Position numbers and translations under genes: made by a program
Origin: Gnomoniopsis sp. IMI 355080
Lineage: Eukaryota > Ascomycota > Sordariomycetes > Diaporthales > Gnomoniaceae
Reading direction: 5' to 3'
DNA: 64,000 nucleotides
NCBI GenBank assembly: GCA_027946555.1
Contig: JAPEVC010000072.1
Coordinates: forward strand, 88,503-152,502
In this document: positions 36,835 through 47,437 of the stretch, piece after piece
Layout of the letters: each line of letters opens with the position of its first letter
How positions within the stretch are numbered: position 1 is the first letter of the stretch
The notes under the pieces: generated by a model
Databases searched by the model: none
What the model was told of the DNA's origin: nothing
The model's input: the letters and a program-made list of their open reading frames with translations, nothing else

Positions 36835-38971
36835 ATGCAGCAACGACGGGACGAGATTCTCGCCAAAAAGGCGAAGCTCGCGGAGCTCAAGCGCCAGAGG
36901 GAGCTTCGCCAAACTCAGGGCGGTGGTCGTGCTAGTATCAGTGGCAGTGATGTCAGAAAGTCCCTTGTAAATCCTCTTCCGGGCCAAGCTGACTGGCAAG
37001 CAGTTGATTTCACCGACGCCTGGTAGAGCCGACAATCGTCGAGAAATCGAATCGCTGATCAACAGTCTTGTTGGCGAGAGTCGTCCCGGTTCAATATCGA
37101 CAGGTGGAGCTGCGTCACCCATACTGAGAGGAAGCCGGCCGAACAGCGTTCTCAGCGCAGGAGAAATCAGCAATGTCGCGGCATCCGAATTCACCTCACC
37201 GCCTGGGGGTGACAACTTGACGCAGACCCTCTATACACAGCCACAGACACTGTCCACGGTGGTATTGACGACCGTATACGAGTGTCCACCATCACCAGTA
37301 AAAGAAATCTTTTCATATAGCAAGGGAGTGCAAACATCCGATGACCTACTGCCGGGACCATCACGAGCTCGCACGTTCTCCCTAGATTCATTACCTGAGG
37401 ATGCATCGTCACCGTCCAATAAGCGCATGAGCAGGCGAGAGCGGGACCGGGAAGAAGAGTTGCGGGAGCAGATCCGACGCGAACTGGAAGAGGAGTTGCA
37501 AGCCGCGAAGGAGCTTGCAGGGGAAGTAGATGCCACGAATGCGCCGCTGCCATCGTCCAACTTCGCAAACAGGACCTTGACAGATGAGGAGTTGAACGCT
37601 ATCACCGCATCGGATGAATTTGTTGACTTCTTTGATCGATCCATCAAAGTTATTGAAAAGGCGCTAGACCAGTACGATGTCTTGACGGATTATACTTTGC
37701 AAGCACAGGATATAGATGATGACGACGAGCAAGGCAACACGGGAGGTAAAGGGCGCCGGAAGGTAAAAGAGGTGCGACAATTTTACGATGAGAGGTGGTC
37801 CAAGAAGCGCATGGTCAGCGCTATCGACTTTTCAACCAAGTTTCCAGAGCTGGTATTGGCATCTTATACGAAGAATCCGTCGGCACCGCACGATCCAGAT
37901 GGCGTGGTTCAGGTATGGAACTACAACCTTCTCGACCGGCCCGAGTTTGTCTTCCACGCTCAATCGGACATTCTCACCGCAAAATTCTCACCTTTCCACC
38001 CGAACCTCATTGTCGGCGGCGCCTATAGTGGACAGGTTCTCTTATGGGATACGAGGGCACGATCTGCGCCAGTGCAAAAGACGCCCCTGACCGGCTATGG
38101 TCATACACATCCTGTATATGCTCTTGATATCATCGGCACTCAGAACGCCAACAACATCATGTCATGCTCTACGGATGGCACCGTTTGCGGCTGGACCGTT
38201 GATATGCTAGCGCAACCGCAGGAAACGCTCAACCTGGCTGGAGTGCCATCAAACAAAACAGACTACATTAGTCCTCTATGTTTATCCTTCCCTCAAGCGG
38301 ATCCGACTTTCTTCCTAGTCGGTACTGAGGAAGGCACAATTTTCCCATGTCACCGATACGACCGAGCTGGAGCCAAAGCTGGGGTCGATCCACGAATCAG
38401 CTACAAGGGCCACACTGGTCCTGTGATGTCGGTGGACTTCCACCCGGCCAGAGGTCCTGTCGATTTAGGCGATCTTGTCTTGTCCAGCAGTCTAGACTGG
38501 AGTGTCAAGCTCTGGAAGATTCGTGCCCCAGCCACAAACTCAAACATTAGTGTCCCAGGTGCTACAGGCGAAGGCGCGATTTCCCCTCTCATGGACTTCG
38601 TCCGGGAAGACGTCGTTTATGATGCTGCCTGGTCGCCTGTCAAGCCTGGCGTATTCTCTCTCGTCGATGGTGCTGGGTGGCTCGAGCTCTGGGACATCAC
38701 CGTAGAGACTGAGGAGCCAGTGGCACGCATCAGTCCCAGCTCTAGAAAGGACAGCCGGACTATGTTGTCCAAGAGCTTGAACAAGGTGCGGTGGGAGCAA
38801 TCTGAGGGCAAGAGGCTGGCTGCTGGTGGTATAGACGGTGCGTTGACGGTGTTTGAAGTCGGCACGGATCTGGGCGGTAAGGAGAGTCTCAAGAACGAGG
38901 AGTGGACCAAGGTCAAGAAGCTTGTAAACCGGGTTGAGGCAGTTGGTATCAATGGAGCTACAGAGGTATAG
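36835..38971 (+). CDS. Cytoplasmic dynein intermediate chain
   Basis: WD-repeat subunit of cytoplasmic dynein that holds the light chains and binds dynactin p150Glued. It serves retrograde transport and nuclear movement in hyphae. Exons 36835-36966 and 37004-38971 give 699 residues. The N-terminal single helix RRDEILAKKAKLAELKRQRE is the p150/NudE contact. A Ser/Pro-rich linker carries the light-chain region near residues 130-156 (VYECPPSPVKEIFSYSKGVQTSD), matching the animal arrangement of Tctex-type site followed by a KxTQT-like LC8 site. The Glu/Arg helix and DRSIKVIEKALDQ roadblock-binding helix follow, then WD40 repeats from about residue 300 to the end. The apparent break between frames is explained by a 37-nt intron with GTAAAT, GCTGAC and CAG; it restores ISPTPGRADNRREIE. 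Confidence 0.93.
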
Positions 38972-39391
38972 AGTGGAGTCTGGTTAGTCGAAGGGACGTT
39001 GCGATTTGTATGCACTGGACAGCATCAGGAGGCTGGACTAGGTGTGGTTTGCGAGCCTCAAATTTATACCCCAATGAACATCAATTTGTGCTCAGAAAAA
39101 ATGAAAAATGAAAAGGAACTCGAAGTACAATTGTGAAGGTTATGCCGGGTCGTCGAGCAGTGGCTACGCTGTATGTCGTAGGGTGCACGGGCCTCAAACA
39201 GGGATGTCAAGCAAAGGAAGCAGAGGTTCCAATCCGCTTAGAATTTTTTTTGGGAGGTAGTAGGCTATTGGCGCCACCCATCCACACTTCACCACTAAAC
39301 TTTCCTACGCGGTTCATCCACCTTACCACGATTTCACTTGATTGTTTTTGCTGCCAGGCCGTTTACAATCTGCTTAATTCTTCAAGCCAAA
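38972..39391. other. Intergenic region
   Basis: 420 bases between the dynein chain stop and the start of the RRM gene: 3' UTR then promoter. A T-arm-like sequence at about 39224-39240 next to a T-run was examined and rejected as a tRNA. Confidence 0.6.
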
Positions 39392-40428
39392 ATGTACGTT
39401 TAGCGCTTCTGAAATAACCATGTTATTGATCTGCGAAACCATAAGCTCCCTGCTAACGCGAGTCGCCCATTTACAGGAACCCTATGCGACGCGCCGTTGT
39501 GAGGGCTGCGGTCTCAGCCTCTCGAGTCCCCTCTACCAAGACCTCGATGCTTGGTGTCGCCTCCAAGTTTGCCGCTCCTACCGTCGCACGAATTGCCGCA
39601 CCGATCGCGGTGCGCTGTTTCTCCCAGACCTTCCGCGTCGCCGCCGAAGACTCGAGCTCACAAAGTGGTCAGTCAAGACCAGAAACCCATGCCCAACTAC
39701 TTTGACCAATGGGGCTTCGCACATCTTGTTGTCTTGTTGTAAAGAAGCATGGCGCTGACAATTTTGTAGGTCAACCGGCCAGTGACCAAGAACCCGGCTA
39801 CGGTCTGTTTATACGCAACATGGTGTTTGAGGCCAATGAGGACCATCTGAGGGAGGCTTACGACAAGTTCGGCGAGATTGCTAAAGTGGCTATTGCCCGC
39901 GATGCTCGTGGTCTTAGCAGAGGGTGAGTCCGTCCTGTGTGCGGCTACTTTCGTGAACACGTACGGTCTTGCGCCAGGACATTCGGCTAAGCATAACTAT
40001 ACAGATATGGTTTTGTCTGGTTCAACGACAAAGACGCGAGGGACAAGGCCGTCGAAGGCACCAACAATTCGTTCTGGCATGGACGCCGTATTCAGGTGGC
40101 GGAACGTGAGCCAAGGACCGCCGCTGGCGGCAGGGGAGGAAATCTTGAGCCTACCAGGTCGCTGTACATTGGCAACATCCCCTACGAGACGACCGATGCC
40201 GAGCTGAACCGCATCTTCCGTGAGCTGGAGAACGTGACCGATGTGCGCGTTGCCGTTGACCGCACCACTGGATGGCCCCGCGGCTTTGCGCATGCCGACT
40301 TCGCTGATGTCGAGGCCTGCGCTGCGGCCAAGGAAAAACTCGCGGGTATGACGATTGGCGGCCGCGAGCTGAGGTTGGACTTTGCCACTACAGCCACGAG
40401 CAAGGGTAGGAAGGGTGCAACCGAGTAG
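39392..40428 (+). CDS. Mitochondrial RNA-binding protein with two RRM domains
   Basis: Probable mitochondrial RNA-binding protein. The model is 39392-39393, 39477-39667, 39770-39923 and 40005-40428, 256 residues. The first intron interrupts the start codon itself: CCAAAAT before GTACGT, and G after TTTACAG, so translation begins MNPMRRAVV. If that were wrong, the ATG three codons later (39484) would serve. Residues 1-60 form an Arg/Ala/Ser-rich presequence with almost no acidic residues (RRAVVRAAVSASRV...RCFSQTFR). RRM1 has RNP2 GLFIRNM and RNP1 RGYGFVWF, interrupted by an intron. RRM2 has RNP2 SLYIGNI and RNP1 RGFAHADF. The domain order resembles fungal mitochondrial nucleolin-like RRM proteins; the precise RNA target is unknown. 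Confidence 0.87.
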
Positions 40429-41337
40429 ATGTAAATGGGTCGTTCTTCAAGGGAAGGCGCGTGGAGGAGGTGAGGAAGAGGAAAGGCAACGATTTGGCAG
40501 CTATAGCGCTGAATCAGGCTTGAACACGCCGGTCTGACAGGGTCGCGAAGCACATGCTCGCCTTACCACTGCGGGAACGTTCAAGGGCCCAAATTCCTAC
40601 CTGGCAACCTTGACGATGGAATCCGGGTTTGTGGATCTGGAATTAAGTGACCGAGGAAGCCGAATGAAAGAAATGTACATTTAGTAGACGTGTTACTAGA
40701 AGGTCACTGCGTAGCAGACTCGCAAACGAGTACACGGTGGTCTATTAATGATGTAGTGTACGAATCTTCCGAATTGGAAACTCTCCCTTCAGCTTGACCT
40801 GTCTCTACAAATTATTGTGTATTCCATGTTAGAGGTGCTTGTAGGTGCAGAACGATAATATTATAGCCACTATGTGAGTCCTGGAGGCTGGAGCCCTGGA
40901 AAGCCTCGGCAAGCTTCAAGTACCAAACAATGGCCACCTCGGCTTTTAAGGCTTGCCACCCCGCCTTGAGTTCTGAACTGCCCGCTCCGTGCTGGGTTGT
41001 TGGCAGCATGCCTTATTATTACCAATCAATGCCTTACCTACCTAGGCTTTTTGATTGTAGCCATCATATTGACTTGATTGTTGAGCAAGGACAAAAGCAG
41101 ACCACACTTGGTGCAAAATATCCTATCACACGCTGCGTCATATCCGGCCAAAACTACAACACGATCCGCCTGTCTTTTGGCTTGTGATCTTCCCGATTCT
41201 GGTCCGCCACCTCCCGACTCGAACGATTCTCCAGTCCATCTGACAAGCTTCTTGACAATCAGAGACTCTTCACTGCTCTAGATTGCTTTCCCCCACACCT
41301 CAACCTCGACCTATACTTCCAATCGCTATTCACAATC
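40429..41337. other. Intergenic region
   Basis: 909 bases: the 3' end of the RRM gene and the PEX5 promoter and leader. The last ~200 bases are C/T-rich, as is usual for fungal leaders. No gene seen. Confidence 0.6.
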
Positions 41338-43236
41338 ATGGCTTCCTTCCTGGGCGGCGGCGCCGAGTGCTCGACCTCGAACCCGCTCGGGCAGATGACC
41401 AAGCACGTCCAAGGCGACAACAGCCTCCAGCGTGACCGCCTCATCAACAACGGGCCCCAGGGCGGCGCCCAACAAGGCTTCCGCTCTACTGCTGGGCCTG
41501 CGACTCCCCTCGACGGCAAGATGCAGGCCTTCATGCAGCAGAACCCCAGCATGCCCGAGATGCACATGCAACGCCATCACCCCTCCGCCAGCAGCAGCGC
41601 TGGCCACATTCACATCGATCCGAACCACAGCGTGCACCTCAGGGCGTCGAGCGCGTCGCCACAGGCCTTTTCGCCGAGTTTCACGCCCGATGAGTTTGCA
41701 AAGTTCCAAGTAGCGAACCGAAGTGCGGGCCAGAGGTCCAGTCCTGTGCCAACGGCGCCGCAGCAGAGTATGACGGTCAGCACATACCAGCGGCCGATGA
41801 TGATGGGTGGTGCGTCCATGGGGATGGGCATGATGGGCTCAGGGATGTACGGTGGTGGCATGGGAATGTACTCGCAACAGGGGCCTATGCAACAGGACTA
41901 CAGTCAGGCGGATGTCAAGGGAAAGGGCAAAGAGGTTGACACACAGGCATTGCAGTCTCAGTTCGAGGAACAGTTCAAGTTGCACGACGAGCAGGACGAG
42001 GCCCAGGCAATGGAGGCCGAGCTCAACCAGATGGACGAAAAGCTGATGGAGTCCGAGACGGGCTTTGGGGACTTTGAGTCAATATGGAAGGGCATACAAG
42101 AGGGCGAGGCAGCGATGCGGACAATGCCTGATGAAGATCTGGATGTAAAATGGGGCGATGGGCTGGATTCGTGGGGAGGAGGACGGATGTCGGCTGATCC
42201 CGTTATTGCGGACTATCTTTTCGAGGAGGACAACCTCTTCAAGGACCAAGCGAATCCGTTCGAGGAGGGCGTGCGCATCATGGACGAGGGTGGTAACCTA
42301 TCTTTAGCGGCGTTGGCATTCGAGGCCGCCGTGCAAAAAGACCCGAAACATATTGAAGCATGGTCTAGGCTCGGCTCGGCACAATCCCAGAACGAGAAGG
42401 AAGACGCAGCCCTCCGCGCATACCAGCGTGTTCTACAACTTGACTCGAACAATCTCGACGCCCTCATGGGTCTGGCGGTGTCTTACACCAATGAAGGCTA
42501 CGACAGCACGGCCTATCGGACCCTCGAGCGCTGGCTGTCCGTCAAATACCCCCAAGTCATCTCCCCCGACAAGCTCTCCGACGCAGCCGAGATGGGTTTC
42601 ACAGACCGCGCAGACCTGCACGCCAAGGTCACCGACCTCTTCATCGAGGCAGCGCAGTACGCCCCCGACGGCGAGCACATGGACCCGGACGTGCAAGTTG
42701 GGCTCGGCGTGCTCTTCTATGGCAGCGAGGACTTTGACAAGGCCGTCGACTGCTTCCACGCCGCGCTCGCCTCATCCGAGCTCGGCGTTGTGAACCAGCG
42801 CAACCAGCTGCACCTCCTCTGGAACCGGCTGGGCGCCACGCTCGCCAACAGCGGCAAGTCCGAAGATGCCATCTCTGCGTATGAAAAGGCACTGGCGCTG
42901 CGTCCCAACTTTGTGCGTGCGCGGTACAACCTCGGCGTGTCGTGCATGAATATTGGGTGCTATGAGCAGGCGGCAGGCCATCTTCTCTCGGCACTCAACA
43001 TGCACAAGACGGTCGAGAAGGACGGGCGGCAAAAGGCGCGGGAACTGCTGAGCAGCACCGGTGATGGGGGCGATGTGTCTGAGGAGCACCTCGATCGCAT
43101 GACGACGCAGAACCGCAGCACTACCCTTTATGACACGCTGCGGAGGGTATTCACCCTCATGAGCAGGCGGGATCTGAGTGACAAGGTTGTCTTTGGCGTA
43201 GATCCTGATGTTTTCAGGCCCGAGTTTGAGTTCTAG
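41338..43236 (+). CDS. PEX5: Peroxisomal targeting signal 1 receptor PEX5
   Basis: Shuttling receptor that binds proteins ending in SKL-like signals in the cytosol and carries them to the peroxisomal docking complex. One exon, 632 residues, typical for fungi. The N terminus (MASFLGGGAECSTSNPLGQ) has the conserved Cys (C11) that is monoubiquitinated for recycling. The middle is Gln/Met/Gly-rich with an acidic Gln-rich helix. Trp-x3-Phe/Tyr-like pentapeptides are weak: FGDFESIW and DSWGGG resemble the Pex14-binding elements. The C-terminal half, from about residue 300, is a TPR array (for example AALAFEAAVQKDPKHIEAWSRLG, ALRAYQRVLQLDSNNLDAL, AISAYEKALALRPNFVRARYNLG) that grips the PTS1 tail. 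A probable client, the SKL-ending hydratase, is encoded 13 kb downstream. Confidence 0.97.
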   Translation: MASFLGGGAECSTSNPLGQMTKHVQGDNSLQRDRLINNGPQGGAQQGFRSTAGPATPLDGKMQAFMQQNPSMPEMHMQRHHPSASSSAGHIHIDPNHSVHLRASSASPQAFSPSFTPDEFAKFQVANRSAGQRSSPVPTAPQQSMTVSTYQRPMMMGGASMGMGMMGSGMYGGGMGMYSQQGPMQQDYSQADVKGKGKEVDTQALQSQFEEQFKLHDEQDEAQAMEAELNQMDEKLMESETGFGDFESIWKGIQEGEAAMRTMPDEDLDVKWGDGLDSWGGGRMSADPVIADYLFEEDNLFKDQANPFEEGVRIMDEGGNLSLAALAFEAAVQKDPKHIEAWSRLGSAQSQNEKEDAALRAYQRVLQLDSNNLDALMGLAVSYTNEGYDSTAYRTLERWLSVKYPQVISPDKLSDAAEMGFTDRADLHAKVTDLFIEAAQYAPDGEHMDPDVQVGLGVLFYGSEDFDKAVDCFHAALASSELGVVNQRNQLHLLWNRLGATLANSGKSEDAISAYEKALALRPNFVRARYNLGVSCMNIGCYEQAAGHLLSALNMHKTVEKDGRQKARELLSSTGDGGDVSEEHLDRMTTQNRSTTLYDTLRRVFTLMSRRDLSDKVVFGVDPDVFRPEFEF

Positions 43237-43702
43237 AGTTAGATCAGAGGGGGGGGGAGTGCGATTGCATCGATCGGGCAAGATTGGATATGATGAGCAA
43301 AGAGGCCACGGGAATGTGGTAGACAGATAGTCAAGCTGGATACTTGTGGTGATGAATGGGCCGCGCCACCCATTGGGCTTGACTGCTCCCAATCAAAGCA
43401 GAAAAACCGCGGGTTACCAAGCGGAAGATCTAGAAAGATCTTTTTGGCATTTAGCGACAACATAACGCATTCTCAAATCAAAATTGCAAGGGATAGGAGC
43501 GAATGTCGCAAGATAAAGTACTTCGAACGATACGTGTACGATTCAGGGGTATCATCTAAGTTCAAGCGCGGTCAATCATTCCACACTCGTCCACTCTGTT
43601 TGTGTCTACCGTGATTTGCCATAGCCATATCATATTGCCTTGCAGTTCCTTGAAAGCTCTGCCGCATCGATCCTCTTTGCTTCCAACAGGAAACAGGCCT
43701 GT
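43237..43702. other. Convergent 3' intergenic region
   Basis: 466 bases between the PEX5 and exonuclease stop codons. There is a 9-G run just after the PEX5 stop and a short AAGATCT repeat near 43426-43441. No gene. Confidence 0.6.
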
Positions 43703-45898
43703 TCATTTCACACCAACAAAAGCAATACCCTCCCGAGCCTCGCGCGCCGCTCGCTTTAGCGCCTGCTCCTCCCGATCCGTCCACTTGACACTCAGCTGAT
43801 CCCATTTCATGCCGGGCGTATTATACTCCCTCTTCCACTGGTTGTGCATGCTCTGCAGCCTGCTCATTTCGCGCGGGTCACCGCTGCCACTAAAGACAAT
43901 GAAAGCCGTACATGGCGGGAGCGCATCGTAGATGCGCTTTAGACGGTCGGCCAGGCTGCTCAAACACTCCTCAAGCACTGGCTTCGCGGCCGCCGATGCC
44001 TGCTCGACGGGCCTGTCGTCTTCTGCGGGCGTGAACTTCTTCAGATCGACCACGGCGGTGCTGAAGACGTCTGATTCTGAGTTGGTTGCGAATGGGTTGC
44101 TACGCGTCGCGGCGGCAAGCTCTTCGAGCTCCTTGGGTGGTCCAGTGACCTCGTTGGCGTCGATCCTGTTGCGGTTCCACCATCCCTGGAGGGCCTCCAG
44201 TTCACGCATCCGAGCCCATGTGAAGTCGACGCCTCCACCCTTCACCACCGCACCGTCAGGGTCGCCTCGCACAGCCCGCAAAACACCCGCCTCAACCTCC
44301 GCATCGCTGCTGCAGCCATCCAAGACCACGTCAGCCATGCTGCAGACACTACGCTTCGCATCGCCCCAGTCCACAGCCGCGGTAGATTTGCCAACAGCAG
44401 CACCTCCCTTTGCTGCAGGGCCGCCTTGCGCGCTATAGCTTGTGCCGGAACGTGCGAGGCGTTTGAAAAGGTTCTCACCAGATGCTTCGCCCGCGGCCCA
44501 TGCTTTGCCCTTTTCACACTTTTTCTTGACCAGATCAAGACATGTCCTGGCGTCCTCGATGCTATCGTGACCTTGAATGGTGCCATCTCCCTTTTGCACG
44601 TCTCGGTTGAGGTACTTTTGGGCGAGCCACTTCAGCGAGTGCTTGAACGGGTGGCCCTTAGGGTGGGTGAAGAGGACCGAGGTATCGACAACGAAGGGGT
44701 GCGTCATCTTCAAGGCTTTCATGTCAGAGTCGAGAGAATGGCCAACAAGAATGGTACGCGGGGTAACAAGCTTCAGCAGCTTCTCCTGGATATCCTTCAG
44801 GGTGGTTGTGACCGGTTTGAGCATCTCCTCATTGATTCCCGAGAAGCGCGTAACGTAGTCAATGATAGGCTTTCCGGGTTTGACAAGTTCGTCGAGGACG
44901 ACACTACCGTCCCAAGCAACAATACTGATCCTGGCGAGGGAGAACTCTTTCTCACCAGTCATGACCATTTCGCAGTCGATGGCGAGTATTTCGCGACCTG
45001 CTGTGATACTACCCTGTTGTACCTCTGATTCAGGGACATCGCCATCATTGAGACTTTCGACTTCAGTATTGACCCAGTCCTCTGGAGTTACATAGTTCTG
45101 ACCAGATTTCAACAGACTCGGGTGTACAGAGAACCCGTTCTCGATGTACTGCTCGGGCGTGAGGATGAATTCTGTGATGCGGGTTCTCACATTGTTCCAG
45201 CCTTGGGGGTCTCTGACAGGCTTGGGGCCTTTCTTTGCCTTATCTTCGGCGGACTTTGGTGAGGGGGCGGTGAGGAAGGTAGAAATGGGCGAGTGCATGC
45301 GCCCCTGCTTGTCATCGCCAGTGGCTCTGCAAGGCCAGATGTGTTGAAACATATCCGCAAATGGCCTCAGAGCCTCTGCTAGGTGATCAGACTTGAGGGG
45401 ACGCGGGTAGTAGTCATCAGGAGAAGTGGCGAGGCGGTTGGCCGCTTGGCCAGTTTTCTTGTCGATACTGTTGTAGGCGGCAAAATCTACTTTGTGCTTG
45501 AACATGGCCTCCTCCAGCCCTGGGACAATGATTGTGACGACTTTCCTGAAATGAGGCCTGTGCTTGACGGAGATCCACTGAGGAGCGGTGCCGTCTGCCA
45601 TGATGTATAGAATCAGGTCGCGCAGGTGAGTGATGTATATCTTCGACTGAAGCCTTGCTTGGGATGAGAAGGTGATGGCTGGATAGTTCCCAGACTCGGG
45701 CTTGGGCGTTTTCTTGGACTTTTTCTTCGGACGACGCTCGACCTTTTCCCAGCCGTCGCCATCTCCATCTCCATGTTCGTTCTGGTTCCCATCGAAAGAC
45801 CTGCGTCTTTTCGTGCCAGCACTATTGGAGTCACTGCGTGATGACTGTGGTGTTGGCTCTCGAGCATCCGTGCCATCAGTTGCTGTGATACCCTCCAT
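43703..45898 (-). CDS. REX1: RNA exonuclease of the Rex1/Rnh70 family
   Basis: 3'-5' exoribonuclease of the DEDDh group that trims 5S rRNA, tRNA and other 3' ends in the nucleus. One exon, 731 residues. The N terminus has a bipartite basic stretch (KKKSKKTPKP). The catalytic domain covers about residues 300-460: ExoI AIDCEMV near 308, ExoII GHSLDSDMKALK near 392, and ExoIII HDSIEDART near 446, with the DEDDh His in the latter. Upstream, TPEDWVNTEVE and FILTPEQYIENGFSVHP are family-typical. The C-terminal ~150 residues (ACTAFIVFSGSGDPREMSRLQ) form the extension also present in yeast Rex1. The start ATG at 45898 leaves a Ser-rich leader. No missing catalytic residue is seen. Confidence 0.93.
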   Translation of the reverse strand: MEGITATDGTDAREPTPQSSRSDSNSAGTKRRRSFDGNQNEHGDGDGDGWEKVERRPKKKSKKTPKPESGNYPAITFSSQARLQSKIYITHLRDLILYIMADGTAPQWISVKHRPHFRKVVTIIVPGLEEAMFKHKVDFAAYNSIDKKTGQAANRLATSPDDYYPRPLKSDHLAEALRPFADMFQHIWPCRATGDDKQGRMHSPISTFLTAPSPKSAEDKAKKGPKPVRDPQGWNNVRTRITEFILTPEQYIENGFSVHPSLLKSGQNYVTPEDWVNTEVESLNDGDVPESEVQQGSITAGREILAIDCEMVMTGEKEFSLARISIVAWDGSVVLDELVKPGKPIIDYVTRFSGINEEMLKPVTTTLKDIQEKLLKLVTPRTILVGHSLDSDMKALKMTHPFVVDTSVLFTHPKGHPFKHSLKWLAQKYLNRDVQKGDGTIQGHDSIEDARTCLDLVKKKCEKGKAWAAGEASGENLFKRLARSGTSYSAQGGPAAKGGAAVGKSTAAVDWGDAKRSVCSMADVVLDGCSSDAEVEAGVLRAVRGDPDGAVVKGGGVDFTWARMRELEALQGWWNRNRIDANEVTGPPKELEELAAATRSNPFATNSESDVFSTAVVDLKKFTPAEDDRPVEQASAAAKPVLEECLSSLADRLKRIYDALPPCTAFIVFSGSGDPREMSRLQSMHNQWKREYNTPGMKWDQLSVKWTDREEQALKRAAREAREGIAFVGVK

Positions 45899-47437
45899 GA
45901 TTGGCAGTGTTGGAAAGTGTGTTGATGGGAGTTGTATCCCAAGATTGCAGTGTTGTTTGTAGTTGTTTGCAGCTGCCAGCCAAACCGTGCATTTATGAAA
46001 AAAGCAAGGTTGTTAAGTTTGATCATAATAGGCTGCTGTGGACGTAGACTCGAGACGGGGCGTTGAGATTTCACCTGGGTAGGCACGAACTGTGTTGCTT
46101 ACCTAATAGGCACAGGGATTGTCAGAAGGATTGAATATCTTCACAAGCACCTATTTGATTATTCGCATTTTGATAAAATTTTACGAAATTGACTACAGAA
46201 GCCTTCATAATGTTGATGATTATACTTGTAAAAGAGAGGTATTGTGAGGTCTTCAACTTGTGCGTGCCACCAAGTTACCCTGTCACTGTACTGTCACTTA
46301 CACCAAAATCGTCTTTTCTGAAAACAGTAGATAATCCGATGCTCCTGAATTACCTACCAAAGTAGATATTTAGACGCGACACTGTGTTTACTTTTGAAGG
46401 AACTTGACCTCGATGTTACTCGTTTCTCTTCATGCCCCAGAAAAGTCCATGAAGCAATCAACATATCAGTCTCGCGATTCGCTAGCGACCGCCTGCTATG
46501 GAAGATGTCCTCATCTCACATGCAATCACTCCACGATGCTTTGGGCACTCATTCCCGAGATAAGAGAACGACGGAATGCTTTGTCCCCAGCACACTCCGT
46601 GGAACTCGAAGTTACTCGGATCGAGTCACGCTTGAATATGGTGACTCCCTTGCTTGCACGCGGCAGAAGCTGAAGGTCCTGAGGGAGCTCCAGAGGAAGA
46701 GGGACACAACGACGCCCCTCCGACGATATCTCTAAATATTCCCACAAGCCCAAATGATAGAGCCCATTCTCCGGTACATTGACTCAAGGAATCTCGGAAT
46801 TTCTTTTTAAATTCGTGGACAGAGCTTCCCTAGCGCAAGACCTCCAGTCTACTTGGCAAGAAGCCTCACCCACAGGAAGATAGGCCATCCCTAGAGACGC
46901 TTTCCCTTGCAGCAGCCACTCAAGTTCTTTGCCCGCTTTCATAGCGACTTGGGATGCGGTATTTCAGAAATTCCCATGAGCTTTGATGACTTTTGGCTCT
47001 GTATCAGATTGTCCTACTTCTAGGTGGCTGACCGTGTTGCCTGCTCTTGAGGTTGTGCCGGACTATGATTCGACCGTACGGGAGAGCAAAAAGGAGAGTA
47101 TCTTCCGAGCAAGAGACAGCAAAGGCATTCCACCTATCTCAAGGCGGCCCCCATCCAAAGCGCCGGAATAGTCGCACAGTGAATTCCTTCGTACAGGCTT
47201 CCATGCTTCATATAGGGATTCAGACCTCTGATGCACTGAGCTTCGTCCGTACTGGCAATATGCAGAAGTCCTATCGATCATCGGGCGGAAGGACGTGGAT
47301 GGTAAAAGACTTGTAACCAAGCACCGATATATCCTGATGATGCATCTGTTGTGTCGAAGGCTATTGTTCCTCCTGTTAATACAACAGTCAGGGCTTCCTT
47401 TGGTGCAAGAAGAACGCCGAGAAGGCCTTCTCAGGTA
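45899..47437. other. Non-coding region, partly AT-rich
   Basis: 1.5 kb between two genes read leftward. The part at 46140-46250 is clearly AT-rich. Several overlapping frames (46394-46735, 46404-46673, 47047-47316) show no domain. They could be remnants of a degraded element or gene, but nothing in them is recognisable. Confidence 0.45.

Noticed and set aside
36835..37026. Apparent frameshift or pseudogene at the start of the dynein intermediate chain
   Set aside because: A short intron with donor, branch site and acceptor restores the expected conserved sequence, so an intact gene is simpler.
39170..39255. tRNA-like T-arm followed by a T-run
   Set aside because: The T stem has a mismatch, the acceptor ends do not pair, and no D-arm was found.
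46394..47320. Cluster of short overlapping frames, possible relic element
   Set aside because: No transposase, reverse transcriptase or terminal repeats are recognisable. Kept only as an unexplained gap.
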